From Acetobacteraceae bacterium (lineage in GTDB: Bacteria; Pseudomonadota; Alphaproteobacteria; Acetobacterales; Acetobacteraceae): DNA of 5,388 nucleotides. Every line of letters starts with the position of its first letter. The stretch's first letter is position 1. The position numbers and the translations under genes were made by a program. The DNA is taken from positions 1 to 5,388 of the forward strand of contig JASHVB010000922.1 of assembly GCA_030039695.1 (NCBI GenBank). Direction: 5' to 3'. Shown here one piece after another: positions 1 to 5,165 of this stretch. The notes beneath the pieces are model-generated. The model was not told where the DNA came from. It searched no databases and was given only the letters and a program-made list of their open reading frames with translations.

Positions 1-279
1 ACCGAAGGCGGAAGCTGGCTGGTCCGCATCTCGCTGGCGCAGGTCGGCAAGTGGATCGTCGATCTCGGCGAAGTGCCGGAAAGTGCCGCCCGCGACGCGC
101 CGGCGGAGTTCCTGCCGGAAGAACTGGAGCGCTGGTCGATGGTGTCCGATACACCTTCCGGCAAGCTGCGTCATCTGCGGCCGACGGTCAGCCTGTCGGA
201 GACGCCGCCGTTCTGGGCGCGGCCTTCGGTGCCGCTCGGCTACAACAAGCCAGAATGGCCGGAGCGCAGCGCCGGCTGA
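1..279 (+). CDS. CaiB/BaiF family CoA-transferase, C-terminal fragment (5' end outside window)
   Basis: Frame 1 is open from the first base to a TGA at 277-279 and gives the last 92 residues of a longer protein. The stretch GGSWLVRISLAQVGKW near the left edge and the closing WARPSVPLGYNKPEWP (about residues 71-86) match the C-terminal pattern of class III (CaiB/BaiF) CoA-transferases, where a conserved Trp-x-x-Pro...Pro-Leu-Gly segment precedes the end of the chain. These cytoplasmic enzymes move CoA between carboxylic acids. The catalytic Asp lies in the missing N-terminal part, so activity and substrate cannot be judged. The gene runs towards the dioxygenase/GMC cluster on the opposite strand, so it is not in that operon, although a role in the same catabolic pathway is possible. 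The family call is fairly secure; the specific donor and acceptor are unknown. Confidence 0.8.
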   Translation, partial: TEGGSWLVRISLAQVGKWIVDLGEVPESAARDAPAEFLPEELERWSMVSDTPSGKLRHLRPTVSLSETPPFWARPSVPLGYNKPEWPERSAG

Positions 280-280
280 A

Positions 281-739
281 CTAACGTGTAGCGGGGATCT
301 TGCGATAGAAGGGTGCCCGCTGCCGCACTGGATCGAGTAAGGACCAGTCGCCTTGTTCCACCTCGTATCCCTTGGGGAAAGGCGGTCGTATCTCCAGGTC
401 CAGCGATCGCATAACGCGGTCGTCGCGGTAATAGCAGAGCAGGATGATGCGCGACAGCATCGTCAGCGCCGTGCCACCCTGTTCGCGCAACTGCGCCGCG
501 ACAACGCCCCGGCGGTCAGGCGGAAGATCGGCAAACACACCGCCGCAGAGCCGGTCCAGCGCTTGCAGCACGTCGCGCACGTCATGCGCGTCCTGACCAA
601 AGCTGCGTAGGATATCAGCGAAGATCGCATCGTCACCTGCGCCGGGTATCCGGTATTTTGCGCTGGCGGGGACCATCATGTCCGCGAGGCAGCGCAAAGA
701 ACGCTGCTGGGCGGCGGTCAGCGTGATCTCGTCTGGCAT
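281..739 (-). CDS. Gluconate 2-dehydrogenase subunit 3-like small subunit of the GMC dehydrogenase
   Basis: This is a 152-residue protein. It starts at ATG 739-737, 7 bp after the GMC stop, with GAGG five bases before the start, and ends in TAG at 283-281. The N-terminal half is helical, with LTAAQQRSLRCLADMMVPAS at residues 7-26. The C-terminal half carries the family hallmarks: LLCYYRDDRVMRSL at 100-113, then PPFPKGYEVEQGDW at 119-132 and DPVRQRAPFYRK at 136-147. In characterised membrane gluconate and FAD-glucose dehydrogenases, the small (gamma) subunit binds the FAD catalytic subunit, helps it mature and usually carries a Tat signal that exports the pair. Here residues 1-30 have no twin-arginine motif and no hydrophobic segment, so the complex appears cytoplasmic or is exported some other way. 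Direct adjacency to the GMC gene supports the partner assignment. No cytochrome c subunit gene follows; the next gene converges on this one. Confidence 0.82.
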   Translation of the reverse strand: MPDEITLTAAQQRSLRCLADMMVPASAKYRIPGAGDDAIFADILRSFGQDAHDVRDVLQALDRLCGGVFADLPPDRRGVVAAQLREQGGTALTMLSRIILLCYYRDDRVMRSLDLEIRPPFPKGYEVEQGDWSLLDPVRQRAPFYRKIPATR

Positions 740-744
740 GGCGG

Positions 745-748
745 CCTC
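745..748 (-). promoter_or_regulatory. Ribosome binding site of the small subunit
   Basis: GAGG on the minus strand sits five bases before ATG 739 and overlaps the TGA stop of the GMC gene, so the two subunits are probably translated in a coupled way. Confidence 0.6.
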
Positions 749-2342
749 AATCGAACAGAGTGGCGATACGCTTCTTCATATTGTCGGCGACATACAGCGC
801 GAGCGCCTGGATGGTGCGGGTCGGGTTCACACCCGCCGAGGTGACGAAGATGCTGCCGTCGACGATGAACAGGTTCTTCACGTCGTGCGAGCGACCCCAT
901 TCGTTGACCACGGAACGCGCCGGATCGGCGCCCATGCGCGCGGTGCCCATCAGGTGCCAGCCGCCCTCGGCGATCGGGGATTCGTAACCGACATCGAACG
1001 CGCCGGCTGCACGCAGAATCTCGCTCGCACGAGCGATTCCGTGATCCAGCATGCGTTTGCTGTTTTCGCTCAGCGTGTAACTGATCTTCGGCGCGGGAAT
1101 GCCGTTGGAGTCCTTCAGCACCGGATCGAGCGTGACGCGGTTATGTTCCTCCGGGAGGTCTTCGCAGATCGCCACCATACCCGTCCGGTGGCGGAAGAGC
1201 TTGCGATAGGCATCGTGGTGCGCGTCCCCCCAGGGTATGCGGCCGGTTTCCAGGCCATGGATTGCCGCGTTGATCGCACCCTGGCCGCGGTTGAACTCGA
1301 AGGTGTAACCGCGAACGAAGCCGCGTGAACGGTCAGTCTCGTAGAACTCCTGGCTCCAGATGCAGTTGCCGGGGCCGCGGTTGCCGTCAAGCTCCTCCTC
1401 GAAATAGCCGAAGGTCCGTGCATACGGATGGAACATGAGGTTCCTTCCGACCAGGCCGCTGGAATTGGCGATGCCGTCGGGGAACTTCGCTGATACCGAA
1501 TTCAGCAGCAAACGCGGCGTGCCGACGCCATTGCAGGCGACTATAACGACTTCTGCCGGCTGGAACACTTCCTTGCCGTTCGCGTCGTAATAAACGACGC
1601 CCGACGCCATCCCATGTCCATCGACGGTGACTTCGCGCACGCGGCAGCGCGTGCGCAATTCCACGCCGGCACGGATCGCCGCAGGCCAGTAAGTAATATC
1701 GGTGCTGGCCTTCGCGCCCTGCGCGCAGCCTGACGTGCAGTGCGCCAGATTGATGCACTTCGCGCGGCCCTCGTAATCCGCCGAAGCGATCGCGCTGTCC
1801 GAAGGCCACCAATGCCAACCCAGCTTGTTCAGCCCGCGCGCCAGCGCCGCTCCGGATTTGCCGAGCGGCAGCGGCGGCATCATCGGCGCATGTGGCGGAT
1901 AGGCTGGATCGCCAGCGAGACCCGAAACACCCATCATGCGGTCGTTCTCGTCGTAGTACGGCGCGAGCGTCTCGTAATCGATCGGCCAGTCATCGGCCAC
2001 GCCATCCAATGTGCGCACGCGGAAATCCGACGGGTGGAAGCGAGGAAAATGCCCAGCGTAAAGGATCGTCCCGCCCCCGACGCCGTTGAAGTTCACCACC
2101 TGGATCGGCGAATCCTCGCCGTTGATCGGATAGTCGGTCTCGCGTCTGCGGCGGTTAGGGTTGGTGGCGAAATCGTTGAGCGCGCGAGCCTCCCAGTCGC
2201 GGCCCGCGCTGGGGAATTCGGACGACTTCATCCAGTCGCCTTGTTCCAGGCACACGATGCGCATCTTCGTGTCGGCGAGGCTCCAGGCCACCGCGCCACC
2301 CGAGGCGCCCGCACCGATGATCAGAACGTCAACTGTGTCCAT
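747..2342 (-). CDS. GMC-family FAD-dependent dehydrogenase with a probable [3Fe-4S] cysteine motif
   Basis: This 531-residue flavoprotein is predicted to oxidise an alcohol to an aldehyde or ketone. Residues 6-16 (VLIIGAGASGG) form the FAD dinucleotide-binding loop, and Glu33 in CLEQG is placed to hold the ribose. NGVGGGTILYAGHFPRF at 86-102 is the second GMC signature. GWHLMGTARMG at 461-471 gives the catalytic His463, and NPTRTIQALALY at 506-517 gives the partner Asn506. Cys196, Cys202 and Cys206 have the C-x5-C-x3-C spacing of the [3Fe-4S] ligands in Burkholderia-type FAD-glucose dehydrogenase, so a dehydrogenase passing electrons onward is more likely than an oxidase. I chose ATG 2342-2340 because the FAD motif begins directly after it and AAGGAAAG precedes it by five bases. 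A longer frame to 2468 would overlap the upstream dioxygenase by 115 bp. There is no signal peptide. It lies 11 bp after dioxygenase C and 7 bp before its small subunit. The substrate is unknown; the sequence is not close enough to assign glucose, gluconate or a sterol. Confidence 0.9.
   Translation of the reverse strand: MDTVDVLIIGAGASGGAVAWSLADTKMRIVCLEQGDWMKSSEFPSAGRDWEARALNDFATNPNRRRRETDYPINGEDSPIQVVNFNGVGGGTILYAGHFPRFHPSDFRVRTLDGVADDWPIDYETLAPYYDENDRMMGVSGLAGDPAYPPHAPMMPPLPLGKSGAALARGLNKLGWHWWPSDSAIASADYEGRAKCINLAHCTSGCAQGAKASTDITYWPAAIRAGVELRTRCRVREVTVDGHGMASGVVYYDANGKEVFQPAEVVIVACNGVGTPRLLLNSVSAKFPDGIANSSGLVGRNLMFHPYARTFGYFEEELDGNRGPGNCIWSQEFYETDRSRGFVRGYTFEFNRGQGAINAAIHGLETGRIPWGDAHHDAYRKLFRHRTGMVAICEDLPEEHNRVTLDPVLKDSNGIPAPKISYTLSENSKRMLDHGIARASEILRAAGAFDVGYESPIAEGGWHLMGTARMGADPARSVVNEWGRSHDVKNLFIVDGSIFVTSAGVNPTRTIQALALYVADNMKKRIATLFD
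1725..1757 (-). other. C-x5-C-x3-C motif: putative [3Fe-4S] ligands in the GMC dehydrogenase
   Basis: The codons for Cys196 (1757-1755), Cys202 (1739-1737) and Cys206 (1727-1725) encode CINLAHCTSGC. In the FAD-glucose dehydrogenase catalytic subunit of Burkholderia cepacia, a [3Fe-4S] cluster is held by cysteines at 212, 218 and 222, as I recall, which is the same 6 and 4 spacing and a similar position in the chain. Cluster binding here is inferred from that spacing. Confidence 0.6.
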
Positions 2343-2347
2343 ATCGT

Positions 2348-2355
2348 CTTTCCTT
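2348..2355 (-). promoter_or_regulatory. Ribosome binding site of the GMC dehydrogenase
   Basis: AAGGAAAG on the minus strand, five bases before ATG 2342, overlaps the TAA stop of dioxygenase C. It fixes the GMC start at 2342 rather than at the upstream in-frame codons lying within gene C. Confidence 0.75.
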
Positions 2356-3235
2356 ATGGTGTCTGCGCCACAGTCAGCGCATCGCCGGCGACTGTCGTGC
2401 GCCGCATGTCGCGCACCTCGGTTTCGTCGAAGCGGGTCACGCGGTGCATCGTCTGCCGGTTGTCCCACATCACGAGGTCATACTGGCGCCATTGGTGCGA
2501 GTACACGAACTGTGGCTGCGTCGCGTGTTCCTGCAGCTCGCAGAGAAAAACGCGGGCTTCGGGGAGCGGCCAGCCGACGATGCCGCCAGCGTGGGCTGAC
2601 AGGAAGAGCGATTTGCGTCCGGTCACCGGATGGACGCGCACGAGCCGCTGGCGCACCGGGTGGAACATGGCCCGTTCGGCATCACTGAGCTCGGTGAAAC
2701 CGAGCAGTCCGCGCGAAAACATCAGCGAATGCTCGCAGACCAGGTCCTCGATGTCAGCTTTCGTGGCGTCGTCCAGAGTGTCATAGGCGGCGCGCATGTC
2801 AGCAAACTCAGTGCGACCACCGTTGCTGACGACAATACGCCCGGACAGCAGCGAATATTTAGCGGGCACGGCGCGGAACGAGCTGTCCGAATGCCACAGC
2901 CGGTTGCCGAGATTGAATATGCGGCGCCGGTCGTCACGTGCCAGAACGTTATGATGCTGATCGAGATTGGACGCGTCCTGCATGTCGGTCGGCAGCCGTC
3001 GGTCATGTAGCGGCGTCACGTGCCCGCCTGGTGCCTGTTCCAGGGTGCCGAAGTTGTGCGTAAACGCGCGCTGCAGGTCGTCGGTCAGTCGCTGATCGTG
3101 GAAAATCAGCACGGCGTAGCGGTCCATGCCGGCCTCGATCGCGGCGACCTCGTCGGCAGTCTGCGGGCGCGAAAGGTCGGCGCCGGACACTTCACCCGCA
3201 AGCACCGGGGTGATCTGGCGGATCTCGATGGTCAT
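2354..3235 (-). CDS. TfdA/TauD-family Fe(II)/2-oxoglutarate dioxygenase C (third of three paralogues)
   Basis: This 293-residue protein is close to the 280-300 residues usual for TfdA. Family members couple 2-oxoglutarate decarboxylation to hydroxylation of a carboxylate or sulfonate substrate. TfdA itself breaks the ether of 2,4-dichlorophenoxyacetate, releasing glyoxylate. The metal triad is complete: His115 and Asp117 in LWHSDSSF and His264 in WDNRQTMHR. Thr142 in GGRTEFADMR matches the Thr that contacts 2-oxoglutarate, and Arg275/Arg279 in VRDMRRTTV form the R-x3-R pair that binds the 2-oxoglutarate and substrate carboxylates. By hand count, 64 of 94 aligned residues are identical to B in the C-terminal part (from PVRQRLV to TTVAG). 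Residues 66-98 differ strongly from A and B and lack the Lys-Pro that both share (here VTPLHDRR). The start is 15 bp after the end of B, but the best Shine-Dalgarno lies 13 bases upstream, which is long. The protein is cytoplasmic; the true substrate cannot be assigned. Confidence 0.9.
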   Translation of the reverse strand: MTIEIRQITPVLAGEVSGADLSRPQTADEVAAIEAGMDRYAVLIFHDQRLTDDLQRAFTHNFGTLEQAPGGHVTPLHDRRLPTDMQDASNLDQHHNVLARDDRRRIFNLGNRLWHSDSSFRAVPAKYSLLSGRIVVSNGGRTEFADMRAAYDTLDDATKADIEDLVCEHSLMFSRGLLGFTELSDAERAMFHPVRQRLVRVHPVTGRKSLFLSAHAGGIVGWPLPEARVFLCELQEHATQPQFVYSHQWRQYDLVMWDNRQTMHRVTRFDETEVRDMRRTTVAGDALTVAQTP

Positions 3236-3248
3236 CGCAACGCGTCCA

Positions 3249-3256
3249 TCCTACCT
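3249..3256 (-). promoter_or_regulatory. Distant Shine-Dalgarno-like sequence before dioxygenase C
   Basis: AGGTAGGA on the minus strand overlaps the TAG stop of gene B but ends 13 bases before ATG 3235, longer than the usual 5-9. No better site lies closer. Ribosomes leaving gene B may therefore supply much of the initiation at gene C. Confidence 0.4.
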
Positions 3257-4204
3257 GTCTGTTATTTGCGGAGCCGACCGACCGAAGCTGTCGCGGGGCG
3301 GATTGCTTCGTCCGGCCGGATTCGCAATCACAGTCTGTTCTGCCGTCATCGCCGTTCCTGCGACCGTCGTGCGTCGCATGTCGCGCGGTTGCGAATTATC
3401 GTAGCGCCGCACGCGATGCATCGTGCAGCGATTGTCCCACAACACCAGGTCGAACGCTCGCCATTTATGCGCGTAGACGAACTGCGGCTGGGTCGCATGT
3501 TCCATCAGGTCACGGATGAACGCCCGAGCCTCCGGCACCGGCCAGCCGATGATCGCGCCAATATGTGACGCCAAGTACAGGGATCTTCTCCCGCTGCCGG
3601 GATGCGTTCGCACCAGACGCTGGCGCACCGGCCGCATCGTCGTACGCTCGTCTTCCGTCAGATCCTCGAACCCGAGCGTTTCGCGCGAATAGATCAGCGA
3701 GTGTTCGCAGATCAGACCCTCGCACTCGGCCTTCGTCGCCTCATCCAGCGCATCATATGCCGATCGCATATCGGCAAATTCGGTGTCGCCGCCGCGTGTT
3801 GCCACCACCCTTCCGGACAGGATCGAGTACTTGGCCGCCACCGCCTTGAACGAACTGTCGGAGTGCCACAGCATATTGCCCAGGCTGTACAACCGCCGCC
3901 GGTTATCCCGCGCCAGCAGCCGATTGTCCTTGTCAAGATTTGACACATCCGCGAACGCCGGATGCAGTCGTTGTTCTCCGGGCTTGGAAATGCCGGTGCC
4001 GCGCGTCTCCTCCAACTCTCCGAAATGGCGGCTGAACGTGAGCTGCTGCTCGTCGGTCAAACGCTGGTCGCGGAACACGAGGACTGCATAGCGATCCGCT
4101 GCCGCTTGGATCGCGCTGACATCGTCAGCCGACAGATCCTGCGTGGTATCGATGCCGGCGACTTCGCCAACAAATAACGGATGGAGTGCGCGGACGCGCA
4201 TCAT
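3251..4204 (-). CDS. TfdA/TauD-family Fe(II)/2-oxoglutarate dioxygenase B (second of three paralogues), with a C-terminal tail
   Basis: This protein has 317 residues from the first of two adjacent ATG codons (4204 and 4201). The active site is intact: His114 and Asp116 in LWHSDSSF, Thr141 in GGDTEFADMR, His263 in WDNRCTMHR, and Arg274/Arg278 in PRDMRRTTV. LYLASHIGAIIGWPVPEARAF (residues 209-229) and EHATQPQFVYAHKW (235-248) are typical TfdA-type blocks. The N-terminus MMRVRALHPLFVGEVAG aligns with both paralogues, so either ATG is acceptable. The first gives a 4-bp ATGA overlap with the stop of A, which implies translational coupling; no strong Shine-Dalgarno is present, only AGG ten bases upstream. 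The fold should end near residue 290. About 27 further residues rich in Pro, Arg and Asn (TVIANPAGRSNPPRD onward) have no counterpart in A or C and look disordered. The substrate is unknown; a carboxylate or sulfonate is expected from the Arg pair. Confidence 0.9.
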   Translation of the reverse strand: MMRVRALHPLFVGEVAGIDTTQDLSADDVSAIQAAADRYAVLVFRDQRLTDEQQLTFSRHFGELEETRGTGISKPGEQRLHPAFADVSNLDKDNRLLARDNRRRLYSLGNMLWHSDSSFKAVAAKYSILSGRVVATRGGDTEFADMRSAYDALDEATKAECEGLICEHSLIYSRETLGFEDLTEDERTTMRPVRQRLVRTHPGSGRRSLYLASHIGAIIGWPVPEARAFIRDLMEHATQPQFVYAHKWRAFDLVLWDNRCTMHRVRRYDNSQPRDMRRTTVAGTAMTAEQTVIANPAGRSNPPRDSFGRSAPQITDR

Positions 4205-5103
4205 TCCGCCGCGGCCTGCACCGCCACTTCGAGTCCTGCGCCCTTGATCGACGTGCGCCGCAGGTCACGCACTTCCTGCAAATCGCGGAACCGCCGCGCC
4301 CGGTGCATGACTGTGCGATTGTCCCACATCACCAGATCATTGACTCGCCACGCATGAGAATACACAAACTCCCGCTGCGTCGCGTGCTCGGTCAGGTCGC
4401 GGACGAACGCACGTGCCTCCGGTATGGGCCAGCCGACGATCCCGCCGATATGTGACGAGAGATAAAGCGACTTTCGTCCCGTCACGGGATGCGTGATCAC
4501 CAGCCGATGCCGCACCGGCCTCAGCTTGTCTGGATCCGCCTGACTCTCCACCTGCCAGCCGATTTGCTCTCGTGAAAAAACAATCGAGTGTTCGCATATC
4601 AGGTCTTCAACTTCCGCCTTCGTCGCGTCGCCCAGCGCATCGTACGCGGCTCGCATGTCGGCAAACTCGGTGTTGCCACCCCGGCTTGGGATCACCCGCC
4701 CGTGCAGCAGCGTGTATCCCGCGCCGATCGCCCGGAACGACGCATCCGAGTGCCACAACTGGTTCGCCAGCGCATACATGCGCCGATGGTCATCGCGCGC
4801 CCGCAGCGCGCCGTCGTTGCCGTTGAGATTGGAAATGTCGCCCAGCTCCAGCCGGTCTCCGAAGCGGCGATGCTCCGGCTTCGCCATCTGCCCCGCCAGA
4901 GTCACCTCCAGCTCGCCGAAATTCCGGCTGAACTCGCACTGCTGCTCGTCCGTCAACGGCTGATCAGGAAACACTAGCACGGCGTAACGATCCATGCCAG
5001 CCTCGATCTCCGCCACCTCGCTGCGACTCAATGGCCGGCAGATGTCGACGCCCGTCACCGAGCCGACGAAATACTGATGCAGCGGTTCGATACTGATCGC
5101 CAT
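4201..5103 (-). CDS. TfdA/TauD-family Fe(II)/2-oxoglutarate dioxygenase A (first of three paralogues)
   Basis: This 300-residue protein is the first gene of the putative operon. His118 and Asp120 (LWHSDASF) and His267 (WDNRTVMHR) form the iron site. Thr145 in GGNTEFADMR and Arg279/Arg283 in VRDLRRTSI should hold 2-oxoglutarate and the substrate carboxylate. The spacing from the distal His to the Arg pair is 12 and 16, one more than in B and C because of an extra residue in RRFRDLQEVRD. SLYLSSHIGGIVGWPIPEARAF (212-233) is the TfdA-like core block. Another variable spot is WQVESQADPDKL (183-194), replacing the GFTELSDAER type of segment in C. I chose ATG 5103-5101 because MAISIEPLHQYFVGSVTG aligns with the paralogues and GAGGAG lies nine bases upstream. 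The frame stays open to a TTG at 5169, but those 22 codons would run through the putative promoter and do not align with B or C. It ends in TGA at 4203-4201, inside the start of B. Confidence 0.9.
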   Translation of the reverse strand: MAISIEPLHQYFVGSVTGVDICRPLSRSEVAEIEAGMDRYAVLVFPDQPLTDEQQCEFSRNFGELEVTLAGQMAKPEHRRFGDRLELGDISNLNGNDGALRARDDHRRMYALANQLWHSDASFRAIGAGYTLLHGRVIPSRGGNTEFADMRAAYDALGDATKAEVEDLICEHSIVFSREQIGWQVESQADPDKLRPVRHRLVITHPVTGRKSLYLSSHIGGIVGWPIPEARAFVRDLTEHATQREFVYSHAWRVNDLVMWDNRTVMHRARRFRDLQEVRDLRRTSIKGAGLEVAVQAAAE

Positions 5104-5112
5104 AGGGGGAGT

Positions 5113-5118
5113 CTCCTC
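5113..5118 (-). promoter_or_regulatory. Ribosome binding site of dioxygenase A
   Basis: GAGGAG on the minus strand lies nine bases before ATG 5103 and is the strongest Shine-Dalgarno in the cluster. It decides the start of gene A against the upstream TTG at 5169, which would lie inside the otsA stop. Confidence 0.75.
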
Positions 5119-5130
5119 GTGATGCTTACC

Positions 5131-5147
5131 GGCGAGTATAGGCGAGT
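5131..5147. repeat. Direct repeat GGCGAGT-ATA-GGCGAGT over the putative -10
   Basis: Two identical heptamers, GGCGAGT at 5131-5137 and 5141-5147, start 10 bp apart, one helical turn, so both would face the same side of the DNA. They flank and partly cover the putative -10 (AGTATA on the plus strand, 5135-5140). The spacing and location fit a regulator binding as a tandem pair, but no regulator gene is present in the window. Confidence 0.4.
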
Positions 5148-5163
5148 CGGTGCCGCGGACCAA
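5135..5163 (-). promoter_or_regulatory. Candidate sigma-70 type promoter for the dioxygenase/GMC operon
   Basis: On the minus strand TTGGTC (5163-5158) and TATACT (5140-5135) are separated by exactly 17 bp. The -10 matches five of six consensus bases and the -35 matches three of six. Transcription would start near 5126-5128, leaving a leader of about 25 bases that contains the GAGGAG ribosome site of gene A. A better -35 hexamer, TTGACC (5169-5164), lies 23 bp from the same -10, which is too far. This is a match by eye in GC-rich DNA, supported mainly by its position in the only non-coding gap. Confidence 0.45.
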
Positions 5164-5165
5164 GG

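Noticed and set aside
678..1328. Plus-strand open frame of 216 codons opposite the GMC gene
   Set aside because: Same reason: an antisense shadow of the conserved C-terminal half of the GMC gene, with no ribosome site or recognisable domain.
2343..2468. N-terminal extension of 42 residues on the GMC protein
   Set aside because: It lies inside dioxygenase C in another frame, and a good ribosome site plus the FAD motif place the start at 2342.
1740..2786. Long plus-strand open frame (348 codons) antisense to the GMC and dioxygenase C genes
   Set aside because: It lies wholly opposite two strongly recognised genes, its translation is Arg/Ala-rich with no family pattern, and such frames are expected opposite high-GC coding DNA.
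2354..5103. Recent gene amplification or recombination hot spot among the three dioxygenases
   Set aside because: No long identical DNA stretches are visible between the copies, the proteins differ throughout, and junctions lack flanking repeats, so the duplications are old.
5108..5116. Palindrome GGAGTCTCC next to the start of dioxygenase A as a hairpin or operator
   Set aside because: Only four base pairs with a one-base loop; too short to fold, and it largely reflects the Shine-Dalgarno purines.
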